A DNA stretch of 64,000 nucleotides from Phil1 sp964487565 (GCA_964487565.1 CAZARN010000006.1:62001-126000); one strand, 5' to 3'. Positions 26,146-34,988 are shown, counted from the stretch's first letter. Translations and numbers: made by a program. Notes: generated by a model not told the origin, from the letters alone.

Positions 26146-27204
26146 TCACTTTTCGGTTTTCACCGAATAGCTTTTCCCGTCGAGAGTAAAATGTATAGTC
26201 CCGTTAAGATCCGTCCTGTATACCGGGCCGCCCCATTTTGCAAGCATTTCAAGCGTTTCCCTGTGCGGATGACCGTAATCGTTGCCTTCGCCCACCTCGA
26301 TGGCCACGGCTTCCGGTGATACGGCCTTCCAGAACGGTGCGCTTGAAGACGTGCTCGATCCATGATGACCCAGTTTCAGAATCGTGGCTTTGAAATATTC
26401 AGCAGGCAGTTTTTCAAGCATCACGGTTTCCGCCGGTTCCTCCGCGTCGCCCGTGAGCAGCACGGAAGTGCTTCCATATATGACGTTGAGCACAATGCTC
26501 CAGTTGTTGAGATCGTAATCCTGATTTTTGAAAGGCGAGAGCACCCTGACCGTCACGTTATCATCCCAGGCGATCGTGCTCATATCGTCCGCATAAACAG
26601 CCACAGTATCAACATTTCTCTCTTCAAGCGCGCTGATCATATTTTCATACGTTGAGGTGGTATGCTCAACCGGTGAAATATAGAATACACCTATATCATA
26701 GTTCCTGATTATCTTTGCCATGCCGCCGATATGATCGCTGTGCGGATGGGTGGCGACGACGGCGTCGAGCTTCGTGACGCCCTGTTCCTTCAGGAACGAA
26801 TCTATAACATCGTAATACTTGCTTTCCGATGTGTCGATGAGCATGGTCTTGCCGTTCGGCGAGCGCAGAAATATGCTGTCCCCCTGCCCCACATCAAGGA
26901 AATAAACCTCAAGCTTTCCGCTGAGTGCAGCATTCGGCGCCGCCGTCGCGGCTGTGTTATGCGAATTGCCGTTTGCCGCAGTGACCGAAGGCGAAGCATT
27001 CGCTTCCGCCGTCTCTCCGACAGTTTCTGCAGATTCTATATCCTCTCCGCGGAAACGCGATATAAGCGCGTTGAAACCTGTAGGATCAGCTATCGCATAG
27101 ATGATTATTGCTGCGAATATAACCACGGACAGTATGAGTTTGATTTTTCTGCTTTTTTCGAAGCTCTCGTCCTTGTTGTTTCCGTTCCTGTTGTTTGAAT
27201 CCAT
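26146..27204 (-). CDS. Membrane-anchored ComEC-like metallo-beta-lactamase-fold protein
   Basis: A 352-residue protein with one N-terminal membrane helix (about 22-41), a Ser/Thr/Ala-rich linker (55-95) and a metallo-beta-lactamase domain: YFLDVGQGDSIFLRSPNGK, the metal-binding THPHSDHIGG, LLTGDAEEP and LKLGHHGSSTSSS. This is the domain found at the C-terminus of ComEC DNA-uptake channels, here without the channel. Stand-alone versions are common in clostridia and act outside the membrane; some are nucleases. The ATG at 27204 is eight bases after GGAGG. Substrate unknown. Confidence 0.88.
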   Translation of the reverse strand: MDSNNRNGNNKDESFEKSRKIKLILSVVIFAAIIIYAIADPTGFNALISRFRGEDIESAETVGETAEANASPSVTAANGNSHNTAATAAPNAALSGKLEVYFLDVGQGDSIFLRSPNGKTMLIDTSESKYYDVIDSFLKEQGVTKLDAVVATHPHSDHIGGMAKIIRNYDIGVFYISPVEHTTSTYENMISALEERNVDTVAVYADDMSTIAWDDNVTVRVLSPFKNQDYDLNNWSIVLNVIYGSTSVLLTGDAEEPAETVMLEKLPAEYFKATILKLGHHGSSTSSSAPFWKAVSPEAVAIEVGEGNDYGHPHRETLEMLAKWGGPVYRTDLNGTIHFTLDGKSYSVKTEK

Positions 27205-27238
27205 GGGTCTTCCTCCAATCGATCATATAACACCATAT

Positions 27239-27268
27239 ATTGTATTCTAAAAAAAGCCATAATACAAT
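27239..27268 (-). promoter_or_regulatory. Promoter of the ComEC-like gene, formed by an inverted repeat
   Basis: Minus strand TTGTAT (27267-27262), N17, TACAAT (27244-27239). The same bases form a perfect dyad, ATTGTATT-N14-AATACAAT (27239-27246 and 27261-27268), so an operator may coincide with the -35 and -10. Confidence 0.5.
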
Positions 27269-27357
27269 CGGAATGAATATGAAAAGTGAAATGCCCGTAA
27301 TTTCGCTCAATATGAAATGCGGTACCCGCGCGATCACGCTCTTGACCTGTCCGTTGC

Positions 27358-27386
27358 TTGACATAATTATTCTTTGAGGCTAAAAT
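27358..27386 (+). promoter_or_regulatory. Promoter of the acyl carrier protein gene
   Basis: TTGACA (27358-27363), N17, TAAAAT (27381-27386). The leader is about 60 bases long and includes a short GCGCG-rich hairpin before the ribosome site. Confidence 0.75.
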
Positions 27387-27454
27387 ACATTAAACGCGCA
27401 TCTTCGCGCGCAATATATCATATTTTTTATAAGCAATCATTCGGAGGTCATTAA

Positions 27455-27679
27455 ATGTCGGATTTTGAACGGATCTGCGGCATCGTCAGTGAAGTTACAG
27501 GCGTTTGCGCAGATGACATCGTAAAGAACCCATCCTCATGCGAGGAAAAGATCGATTCGCTGGACATGACGGAGATCATCCTTGAGGTTGAGGAAGAATT
27601 TGACCTCATCGTCGACGATGAGGAGCATATCAGGACGATCAACGATCTTTTTGAGCGTGTGGAAGCACTGATCGCCTGA
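27455..27679 (+). CDS. Acyl carrier protein
   Basis: A 74-residue carrier with the phosphopantetheine attachment Ser35 in DSLDMTEI and the acidic helices typical of ACPs. GGAGG lies eight bases before the ATG. It stands alone, with its own strong promoter and terminator, rather than beside fabD/fabG/fabF as the main fatty-acid ACP usually does. It may be the housekeeping ACP at an unusual place or a second, specialised carrier. C at residues 9 and 18 and 29 is unusual for a housekeeping ACP. Confidence 0.9.
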   Translation: MSDFERICGIVSEVTGVCADDIVKNPSSCEEKIDSLDMTEIILEVEEEFDLIVDDEEHIRTINDLFERVEALIA

Positions 27680-27695
27680 GAACGCAAAGCAGAAC

Positions 27696-27720
27696 AAAAG
27701 CCGGCGTAACGCCGGCTTTT
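27696..27720. terminator. Bidirectional terminator between acp and argH
   Basis: AAAAGCCGGCG-TAA-CGCCGGCTTTT: an 11-bp perfect stem with A and T runs on both sides, serving acp (+) and argH (-). Confidence 0.92.
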
Positions 27721-27732
27721 ACTTTTCTGTTT

Positions 27733-29109
27733 TCAGTTGTTCGCAAGCCAGTTCTCGGCGTTTGCGATCTGAATTTCCACTTGCTCGGGCGCCGGCCCGC
27801 CATATACTCCTCGTCCGTTCACGCACGTGAGAAGATCTATCGCCTCATATACATCGTTTTCAAACAATCCGGACAGCTTCTTGTATTCTTCAAGCGGCAG
27901 CGTCTCCATGGTGCATTTAAGTTCCGTGCAGCGGTTCACAAGCTGACCCGTCACTTTGTATGCGTCCCTGAAGGGCATTCCGTGCCTTACAAGATAATCT
28001 GCGCAATCCGTTGCGTTTATGAAGCCCGCGCTCGCCGCGGCTTTCATGTTCTCAACGTTGAACGTCGCCGTGCGTATCATTTCAGGCAGCACCGCAAGAC
28101 ACACCTCAACCGTTTCCACTGCGTCAAAGAGCGCTTCCTTATCCTCCTGCATATCCTTGTTATATGCCATAGGAAGGCCCTTCAAGGTCGTAAGCATCGT
28201 CATAAGGTCGCCGAACACACGCCCTGTCTTGCCGCGAATCAGCTCGCCCACATCCGGATTCTTCTTCTGAGGCATTATCGAGCTTCCGGTGGTGAAGCTG
28301 TCCGAAAATGTGACATAACGGAATTCCCAGCTGCTCCAGTAAACCATCTCCTCGCAAAACCTTGAAAGATGTACCATCGCAAGCGACAGATCGGCAAGCA
28401 TTTCAACCACGAAATCGCGGTCGCTCACGGCATCCATGCTGTTTTCCGAAACGCCGTTGAAGCCAAGCTCCTTACTTACCATCTCGCGATCAAGCGGATA
28501 CGTTGTTCCCGCAAGCGCGCCGGCGCCCAAAGGCGATATCGCCGTGCGTTTCTTGCTGTCTGTAAGCCTTGAGATATCGCGTATCATCATCTGCGCATAC
28601 GCCATAAGATGAAGCGCAAGCGTAACCGGTTGCGCGCGCTGCATATGCGTATATCCCGGCATGACGGTATGCGTGTTCTTCGCCGCCACTTCGCAAAGCG
28701 CATTTGCAAACTCGTGAAGCCCGCCTGACACAGAATCCGCCGCACGAAGTGTATAAAGTCTCATATCAAGCGCAACCTGATCGTTGCGGCTGCGCGCAGT
28801 ATGCAGCTTTTTGCCGGGCTGTCCGACACGCGAAGTTAGTTCTGCCTCAACAAACGTATGCACATCCTCAGCATCAGGATCAACCTCCGTTCTGCCGGAA
28901 GCCACATCATCCCTTATTGCGGCAAGTCCTTTGATCATCACGTCATGTTCTGCGTCCGTAAGTACGCCGATCTTGTGCAGCATGTTCGCATGCGCGATCG
29001 ATCCCCTGATATCCTCGCCGAGGATTTTTTTGTCAAAACCGATAGACGCATTGAGTGCATTCACCGTTTCGTCAACCTTGCCGTCCGTCCGTCCAGCCCA
29101 CATCTTCAT
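27733..29109 (-). CDS. argH: Argininosuccinate lyase
   Basis: It splits argininosuccinate into arginine and fumarate, the last step of arginine synthesis. The 458 residues show MWAGRTDGKVDETV, the SRNDQVALDMRLY region, TVMPGYTHMQRAQPVTL with the catalytic His, and the flexible signature loop GSSIMPQKKNPD with the catalytic Ser. Length is normal for the family. ATG at 29109; a second ATG two codons later is also possible. No argG lies next to it, so the arginine genes are scattered. A strong promoter overlapped by palindromes suggests ArgR control. Confidence 0.96.
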   Translation of the reverse strand: MKMWAGRTDGKVDETVNALNASIGFDKKILGEDIRGSIAHANMLHKIGVLTDAEHDVMIKGLAAIRDDVASGRTEVDPDAEDVHTFVEAELTSRVGQPGKKLHTARSRNDQVALDMRLYTLRAADSVSGGLHEFANALCEVAAKNTHTVMPGYTHMQRAQPVTLALHLMAYAQMMIRDISRLTDSKKRTAISPLGAGALAGTTYPLDREMVSKELGFNGVSENSMDAVSDRDFVVEMLADLSLAMVHLSRFCEEMVYWSSWEFRYVTFSDSFTTGSSIMPQKKNPDVGELIRGKTGRVFGDLMTMLTTLKGLPMAYNKDMQEDKEALFDAVETVEVCLAVLPEMIRTATFNVENMKAAASAGFINATDCADYLVRHGMPFRDAYKVTGQLVNRCTELKCTMETLPLEEYKKLSGLFENDVYEAIDLLTCVNGRGVYGGPAPEQVEIQIANAENWLANN

Positions 29110-29152
29110 ATTGTAAATACCTGCTTTCGCAAATTATAATCATGCGTAACGA

Positions 29153-29209
29153 TTTATAATTATAAACCTTTGTCGTTGTTCGTCAACCCCGAATATTTAT
29201 AATTATTAA
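29153..29209 (-). promoter_or_regulatory. argH promoter with two ArgR-box-like palindromes
   Basis: Minus strand TTGACG (29186-29181), N16, TATAAT (29164-29159). TTTATAATTATAAA (29153-29166) covers the -10 and TTTATAATTATTAA (29196-29209) lies just upstream of the -35; centres are 43 bp apart. Each matches the ArgR core TGNATWWWWATNCA at 12 of 14 positions but lacks the outer G or C, so the assignment is probable rather than certain. No leader peptide was seen. Confidence 0.55.
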
Positions 29210-29265
29210 CACAGTATTGCCGTTTAAGATGTATTTCTGCACATTTTAGCACTGTTTTACGCATT

Positions 29266-29291
29266 AAAAAAGCGGCGCTGACGCGCCGCTT
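29266..29291 (-). terminator. Terminator after hpf
   Basis: Minus strand AAGCGGCGC-GTCA-GCGCCGCTT followed by TTTTT; 9-bp perfect stem, 24 bases after the hpf stop. Confidence 0.9.
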
Positions 29292-29315
29292 CGAATGTAT
29301 AATCTATGTATATAT

Positions 29316-29858
29316 TCAGTTTTCCGGTTCGATAAGGCCGTAGTTTCCGTCCTTGCGCTTGTAAAGGACGTTGATTACGCCAGTGTCGCCGTTTGTAAAC
29401 ATATAGAATGAATGGCCAAGAAGCTCAAGCTGAAGCATGGCCTCGTCAACCGTCATGGGCTTTATGTCAAAGTGCTTGATTTTGACGACCTGGGCAGGTT
29501 TTTCTTCGAGATCCTCCTCGTCGAATGTTTCATTGAACACAGGCTCCGGCGCTTTGAACGCACCTGCTTTAAGGTTTTTTTCAAGCTTCGTGCGATGACG
29601 GACAATCTGCTTTTCAAGCTTTGCCAGGACATTGTCCACCGACGCATACATATCGCCAGAGGTTTCCTCGCCGCGGATTATACCGCCCGCATAAGGAATC
29701 GTGACTTCAACGATATGGCGGTTGCGTTCCACCGCCAGGGTAACATGTGCCTCGGTGTCCTCTGGGAAATACTTGTCCAGCTTGCCCACCTTTTTTGTGA
29801 TCAAGTCATGGAGGTAATCCGAAACTTCGATGTTTTTGCCAATGATCGAGATCTTCAT
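29316..29858 (-). CDS. hpf: Ribosome hibernation-promoting factor, long form
   Basis: It inactivates ribosomes in stationary phase by binding the decoding site and pairing 70S particles into 100S dimers. The 180 residues have the N-terminal S30AE domain (KISIIGKNIEVSDYLHDLI, KLDKYF, ASVDNVLAKLEKQIVRHR) and, after an acidic linker (about 105-120), the C-terminal dimerisation domain (IKHFDIKPMTVDEAMLQLEL, VLYKRKDGNYGLIEP). The ATG at 29858 lies behind AAGGGG; an upstream in-frame start at 29879 is less well placed. It starts five bases after the feoB stop, so it may be read partly from the feo promoter. Confidence 0.95.
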   Translation of the reverse strand: MKISIIGKNIEVSDYLHDLITKKVGKLDKYFPEDTEAHVTLAVERNRHIVEVTIPYAGGIIRGEETSGDMYASVDNVLAKLEKQIVRHRTKLEKNLKAGAFKAPEPVFNETFDEEDLEEKPAQVVKIKHFDIKPMTVDEAMLQLELLGHSFYMFTNGDTGVINVLYKRKDGNYGLIEPEN

Positions 29859-29862
29859 CTTC

Positions 29863-32658
29863 TTACCCCTTTCGCGCACCTTTGTTGCTTGCGGTGCTGG
29901 TTATTGCTTTCTTCGAGTATACCATATTTTCCTGCTGCTTATTACACTTATTTTGTGAACAGTGTGAGGAATTTTGGCATCCGCCGCACGCTCCGCATCC
30001 GCATCCCCTGTGCTTTATGTGTGTTGCGATGCAATATATGCTGTATATCGCTATGATCACGGCAACGCCGATGAACACGTTAGCCATTTTCAGCTCACCC
30101 GTAAATGCCGCGATTATATTATACGTCAGGAACGATGCGCACCACGCCGCGCCAAGCTGCCAAATAACCGCGAACGCCGTCCATTTTCTGCTTTCAAGCT
30201 CACGCCGCATTGTGGTTACCGCCGCAATGCAAGGCGTATATAACAACACGAAAACAAGGAAGCTGTATGCGGCGGCAGGTGTGAACACGCCCGAAAGCGC
30301 GCTCCTTACCACCTCGCCGCCTGCGCTTGCCGTGAAACCTGCAAACATTGAAAGTGTGCTTACGACGGCTTCTTTTGCAACCACGCCCGTGATGAGCGCA
30401 ACGCTTGCCTGCCACGAGCCAAAGCCTAACGGAGCAAAAACCGGAGCGATAAACGAGCCGATTTTTCCGATTATGCTCTCCCCTGCTTCATGCACCATTG
30501 ATAATGAAAAATCGAAGCTCTCAAGGAACCAGATCATCACCGACATCGCCAGTATTATGGTCCCTGCCTTTTCAATGAAGTGGCTCACGCGCTCCCAAAC
30601 ATGCGTAAACACGTTTCTTGCAGATGGCAGCCTGTATGGCGGAAGTTCAATAACAAACGGTGCATCGCCCTTCTCAAACAGTTTGTTTCGGAACAGAAGT
30701 CCCGAAAGTATGCCGATGAGCATTCCGAAAACGTAAAGGCTCAATATCACAAGTCCGCGATATTTATCAAAGAAAGCGCCGGCGATGAGGCCGTATACGG
30801 GTAGCTTTGCCGAACAGCTCATGAACGGCAGCAGAAGGATGGTCATGCGCCTGTCGCGCTGATTATCCATTGTACGCGCGCCCATCGCGGCCGGCACAGT
30901 GCAGCCAAACCCCATCAGCAGCGGAATAAAGCTTTTGCCCGAAAGCCCGAAACGCCGCATCGGCTTATCCATAATAAATGCTATACGGCTCATATAACCG
31001 CTGTCCTCAAGTATGGAAAGGAAAAAGAACAACAGCGCGATCTGCGGCAAAAACGTAAGTACGCCGCCCACGCCCTTGATTATACCGTCGCATATGAGGC
31101 TCACGAACCATGTGCCTGCGCCCGCCGCTTCAAGAGTGCCGCGTACGATCGGAGTGAAGCCCTCGTCAATAAGCCCTCCGACGGCGTCTGAAAGCGCAGC
31201 GCCGACTGTCGAGAACGTCAGCGCGAATATGATCCCCATAATAAGCAGGAACAGCGGGATCGCGAGCCATTTGTTTGTGAGGAAGGCGTCGATCTTCGCG
31301 CTTTTGTCCGCCGTGCTTGGCTTCACGCCGCGCTCCACCGCCGCCGCTGTGACCTTCTCTATATACGCATACCGGCTGTCCGCGACCATGCTCTCGTTGT
31401 CGCCGAACGGATTCGCCGCAGCATATGCCGAAACGATATCGTCAACTTGTTTTTTCACATCCTGAGGCAATGCAAGGGCTGTTCTTACACGCTCGTCCCC
31501 TTCAAGGAGCTTGATCTGCGTCCAATGCTTCGGCAACCCTGCCGCATCTGCGTAGCTGTCCACGATCCCGCCCAAAAGATGGTGCTGCATATGCGTAAAA
31601 TCGTCATACACATCATCAGGTTCTATATTGAAGCCCTCATGGAACTGCGCATGAGCCGCTTCGATAAGCTTTTGCAGCCCGTCGATCAGATCGTCTATGC
31701 CCTCGCCCGTTCTGGCGCTTATGGGAACGATCGGTATGCCCAGCTCAAGCGAAAGCTTTTCGCAGTCGATCCTGTCGCCGTGCTTTTCGACCTCGTCCAT
31801 CATATTGAGCGCGATTATCATCGGGCGCTCAAGCTCAAGAAGCTGTATCGTGAGATAAAGATTGCGTTCAAGATTTGTTCCGTCGACAATGTTGATTATT
31901 GCCTCTGGCTTCTCGTTGATGATATAATCCCGCGCCACTATCTCTTCCATGGAATAGGGTGAAAGCGAATATATTCCCGGCAGATCAACGACCGTCATGT
32001 CGTGACCCATCGTACATAGCGATCTTTCGCCGCCGTTTTTCGCGCGGCTGAGACTGTTCTTTATCTTCCCTTCCTTTTTTTCAACCGTAACGCCAGGCCA
32101 GTTGCCAACATATTCTTTCGCGCCCGTCATCGCATTGAAAAGCGTAGTTTTGCCGCAGTTTGGATTGCCGACAAGCGCCAGTCTGACCGGGCCTCCGTCA
32201 TCGCCAAAAACCTCGCACGGGCAGTAATCGCTTTTTTTGTTCTCACAGCAGCCATCATTGTCAATTATGAACGCGGTGAGCTCCGCCGCTTTTTTGTGTT
32301 CCGCTTCGTCGCTTTCGCCGCTCTCCGTTTGCGCGAGGCTTACTGAGGCGCGGCGTTCAAACTCCGCCTTTGCTTTTTCCGTTTTTTCATGCCAGCGGCC
32401 GTGTTCCTCGGCGCTCATAAGAAGTATCGTTTCTGCATCCGCTTTTCTCAGCGACATCGTATAACCGCGAAGCGCGATCTCAACAGGGTCCCCCATCGGC
32501 GCTTCCTTGACAAGCGTTATTTCCGTACCGGGCGTTATACCCATATCCGTAATATGCCTTCGCATGCGCTTGTCCTGCGAATCGACGGCTTTCACATGGC
32601 CTTTCCCGCCTATTTCAAGATCGCACAGCGTGCGCGCTTCATCACTTCTTCTTTTCAT
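29863..32658 (-). CDS. feoB: FeoA-FeoB fusion, ferrous iron transporter
   Basis: GTP-dependent Fe(II) importer of the inner membrane. The 931 residues start with an SH3-like FeoA domain (about 10-80, LEIGGKGHVKAVDSQDKRMR, GDPVEIALRGYTMSLR), then a linker with four cysteines (137, 138, 146, 148), a G domain with G1 GNPNCGKT (164-171), DLPGIYSL and NMMDE, a helical insertion, and a membrane domain with two gate motifs (LPQIALLFFFLSILEDSGYM and PFMSCSAKLPVY). The C-terminal tail after residue 880 holds six cysteines (CGCGACGGC and two more). FeoA is usually a separate protein. The ATG is preceded by CGGAG. An iron-box-like operator overlaps its start of transcription. Confidence 0.95.
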   Translation of the reverse strand: MKRRSDEARTLCDLEIGGKGHVKAVDSQDKRMRRHITDMGITPGTEITLVKEAPMGDPVEIALRGYTMSLRKADAETILLMSAEEHGRWHEKTEKAKAEFERRASVSLAQTESGESDEAEHKKAAELTAFIIDNDGCCENKKSDYCPCEVFGDDGGPVRLALVGNPNCGKTTLFNAMTGAKEYVGNWPGVTVEKKEGKIKNSLSRAKNGGERSLCTMGHDMTVVDLPGIYSLSPYSMEEIVARDYIINEKPEAIINIVDGTNLERNLYLTIQLLELERPMIIALNMMDEVEKHGDRIDCEKLSLELGIPIVPISARTGEGIDDLIDGLQKLIEAAHAQFHEGFNIEPDDVYDDFTHMQHHLLGGIVDSYADAAGLPKHWTQIKLLEGDERVRTALALPQDVKKQVDDIVSAYAAANPFGDNESMVADSRYAYIEKVTAAAVERGVKPSTADKSAKIDAFLTNKWLAIPLFLLIMGIIFALTFSTVGAALSDAVGGLIDEGFTPIVRGTLEAAGAGTWFVSLICDGIIKGVGGVLTFLPQIALLFFFLSILEDSGYMSRIAFIMDKPMRRFGLSGKSFIPLLMGFGCTVPAAMGARTMDNQRDRRMTILLLPFMSCSAKLPVYGLIAGAFFDKYRGLVILSLYVFGMLIGILSGLLFRNKLFEKGDAPFVIELPPYRLPSARNVFTHVWERVSHFIEKAGTIILAMSVMIWFLESFDFSLSMVHEAGESIIGKIGSFIAPVFAPLGFGSWQASVALITGVVAKEAVVSTLSMFAGFTASAGGEVVRSALSGVFTPAAAYSFLVFVLLYTPCIAAVTTMRRELESRKWTAFAVIWQLGAAWCASFLTYNIIAAFTGELKMANVFIGVAVIIAIYSIYCIATHIKHRGCGCGACGGCQNSSHCSQNKCNKQQENMVYSKKAITSTASNKGARKG

Positions 32659-32674
32659 TATGCGTCTCCGTTCT

Positions 32675-32728
32675 TTAGTTAGTCATAACTAACATAAGCA
32701 ATATATCGCATTCGCCCGTCCGTGTCAA
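32675..32728 (-). promoter_or_regulatory. feo promoter with DtxR/IdeR-like operator
   Basis: Minus strand TTGACA (32728-32723), N17, TATATT (32705-32700), a near-consensus promoter. Immediately downstream, at the expected transcription start, lies TTAGTTA-GTCA-TAACTAA (32675-32692), a perfect 7-bp dyad resembling the DtxR consensus TTAGGTTAGSCTAACCTAA. Binding there would block transcription when iron is plentiful. A Fur box reads differently (GATAATGATAATCATTATC). Confidence 0.65.
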
Positions 32729-32784
32729 TAGCTTTTCAAGAGAATATATGTTATCATCTATACAATAATTCGAAGGAGGCCTTC

Positions 32785-33627
32785 ATGGAACTGTATACAG
32801 TTGATGCTTTTACGGATGTGCCGTTCGGCGGCAACCCGGCCGGCGTCGCCATATATGACGAAGCCCTGCCGACTGAAAACGAGATGCGTGCCGTGGCTGC
32901 AAAAGTGGGCTATTCCGAAACCGCCTTCATACTTCCGCTTGATGACGAATCATTCAGGATCCGTTATTTCACGCCTGTGGAAGAAGTGGCGCTTTGCGGT
33001 CACGCAACCGTCGGTTCATTTTCACTTATGCTCAAAAAAGGGATGATCAAAGAGGGGCGTTCATATGTGGCGCACACAGGCGCAGGCGATATAAACGTCG
33101 ATATCAGCAACGGCCTTGTTTGGCTTGATATGGCGCAGCCGAATGAATCCATGGAGCTTCCCGACGATGACGCCGCGTTGCTGCTTGAAATGTATGCTCT
33201 TCCGCGCGATGCGTGCGGGGATCTTCGCCCGGCAATTGTTAACGCCGGTCTTCCTGATATAATGCTCCCTCTTAGGGACCGTGCGCTGCTTGCGCGTATG
33301 GAGCCGGATTTTGCCGCGATAAGCGAGCTTTCCAAAAAATACGAAGTGACCGGCGTACACGCATGCGCCTTTGGCGCGGGTGCGACGGGATATTGCCGCA
33401 ATTTCGCTCCGTTGTATGGCATTGACGAAGAATCCGCGACGGGCACCTCAAACGGCGCGCTGACATGGTATCTTTATCGCCGCGGATTGGTCGAACCCGG
33501 CAAACAGAATCTTTTTGTGCAGGGCGAAGCTATGGGTAAGCCGTCAAAGATCTATTCCGTGCTTACCTTCAAAGCAGGAAACACCCCGGTGATCCGTGTC
33601 GGCGGAAGTGCAGTCGTCAGGAAATAA
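32785..33627 (+). CDS. PhzF-family isomerase/epimerase-like protein
   Basis: A member of the PhzF/YddE fold (diaminopimelate epimerase-like), 280 residues. It has the N-terminal VDAFTDVPFGGNPAGV, the conserved catalytic-type Glu45 in VGYSETAFIL, CGHATVGSF, and the second-half mirror ATGTSNGALTWYL. PhzF acts in phenazine synthesis, but there are no phenazine genes here; most family members have unknown substrates. AAGGAGG lies four bases before the ATG at 32785. It is divergent from feoB and overlaps the MATE gene by 11 bases at the 3' end. Confidence 0.9.
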   Translation: MELYTVDAFTDVPFGGNPAGVAIYDEALPTENEMRAVAAKVGYSETAFILPLDDESFRIRYFTPVEEVALCGHATVGSFSLMLKKGMIKEGRSYVAHTGAGDINVDISNGLVWLDMAQPNESMELPDDDAALLLEMYALPRDACGDLRPAIVNAGLPDIMLPLRDRALLARMEPDFAAISELSKKYEVTGVHACAFGAGATGYCRNFAPLYGIDEESATGTSNGALTWYLYRRGLVEPGKQNLFVQGEAMGKPSKIYSVLTFKAGNTPVIRVGGSAVVRK

Positions 33628-34963
33628 TACCCGTTTTCTCCTTGCGCGAAAGCACGATATAATATGCCACAAAAAGTATTATCTGCAAAACGGTGGAGCA
33701 CGGCGTCGCAAGACCGACCTTGAAAAGCGTGACATTGGCGCTTCTGCTCATAATAAACGATACCGGTATCCTCACAAGAAACGCTCCCGCGATGCCTTGA
33801 AGCATCACGAAGAGCGTTTTTCCGCATCCGTTGAAATAACCGATCATGCAAAACATGATCGAAACAAATATCGTGTCGATCGCGTATGCGCGAAGATAGT
33901 CCGCCCCCGCGGCGATCACATCCGCATCCTTTGCGAATATCGAGCAAAGCGCGTCCCCGTGGAAAAACGAAACATAGAAAATGAACGCGGCGCATGCGAG
34001 CGAAATACCGATGCCGGTAAAGAGCGCCTTCTTTGCGCGCTGCGGCTCTCCTGCGCCGATATTCTGCGCCACAAAAGCGGATATCGACTGACTGAACGCG
34101 CTAGGCATCAGCATGATGAACGCACAGACCTTCTCTGCCACGCCGACTCCAGCGGACGCAATAAGTCCCAGCGAGTTTACGATCGCCAGTATTACGAGGA
34201 ATGAGGCGCTCACAAGCGCATCCTGAAGTGCGATGGGCGCCCCAAGCTTCACAACGCCCTTTATTGTGTCCATCTCAAAGCGGACGTTCTTTTTGGAAAA
34301 TGCAAACGGAAGCGGCTGACGTCTTATAACAAGCGCGGAGATCAGCACGCTTATCGCCTGCGCCGCCACTGTTGCCAAAGCCGCGCCGGAAGCGCCCATG
34401 CCAAGCTTCGCCACAAGCACATAGTCGCCGACTATATTGAAAACACAGGCAATCAAAACCGTGATGAGCGGTATTTTTGAATTGCCCATTCCGCGAAAGA
34501 TACTTCCAAGCACGTTATATGCAATGATAAACACCGCCCCGAGTGAGCAAATGCGCACATATGAAACGGTTTGCTCAAACGCCTCCTCAGGCGCCTGCAT
34601 CAAACGTGCGAACGGGCTTGCGCACAGCGTCATGACAAGCGTTAGCACAACGCCGATCGCAATGAAAAGGCAAATGCTTGCGCCGACGACGTCGCCTGCT
34701 TTTTCACTGTTTCCCTCGCCTATCCGCTGGCCGAGAAGCACGGTTGTTCCCACCGCAATACCGACGATTACGCCGGTGATCGTCTGCATTATCTGACTGC
34801 CGGTTGAAACCGCGGATACATCTGCGGATGATGCAAACTGTCCCACGATGAAAAGGTCCACGCCGCCGTACATAGCCTGAAGAAAAAGCGCCAGCAGCAC
34901 CGGTACGGCAAATTCCAAAAGCGGGGCAACGATTTTTCCCCTTGTAAAGTCAAGATTTTTCAT
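33617..34963 (-). CDS. MATE-family multidrug/sodium antiporter
   Basis: A 448-residue membrane exporter with twelve helices in two related halves. The start FTRGKIVAPLLEFAVPVLLALFLQ and MYGGVDLFIVGQFASSADVSAVSTG, the second-half GAPIALQDALVSASFLVILAIVNSLG and the glycine-rich GIFRGMG-type loop are typical of the NorM/DinF group. It uses a Na+ or H+ gradient to expel cationic compounds; substrate unknown. It has its own promoter and converges on phzF. Confidence 0.92.
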   Translation of the reverse strand: MKNLDFTRGKIVAPLLEFAVPVLLALFLQAMYGGVDLFIVGQFASSADVSAVSTGSQIMQTITGVIVGIAVGTTVLLGQRIGEGNSEKAGDVVGASICLFIAIGVVLTLVMTLCASPFARLMQAPEEAFEQTVSYVRICSLGAVFIIAYNVLGSIFRGMGNSKIPLITVLIACVFNIVGDYVLVAKLGMGASGAALATVAAQAISVLISALVIRRQPLPFAFSKKNVRFEMDTIKGVVKLGAPIALQDALVSASFLVILAIVNSLGLIASAGVGVAEKVCAFIMLMPSAFSQSISAFVAQNIGAGEPQRAKKALFTGIGISLACAAFIFYVSFFHGDALCSIFAKDADVIAAGADYLRAYAIDTIFVSIMFCMIGYFNGCGKTLFVMLQGIAGAFLVRIPVSFIMSRSANVTLFKVGLATPCSTVLQIILFVAYYIVLSRKEKTGIIS

Positions 34964-34988
34964 TTTATGTCACTCCCAAAACGGGTTC

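Noticed and set aside
27086..27364. A 92-codon minus-strand frame overlapping the ComEC-like gene start, with a hydrophobic stretch.
   Set aside because: It has no ribosome site, overlaps the better-supported gene in another frame and covers the promoters of both neighbours.
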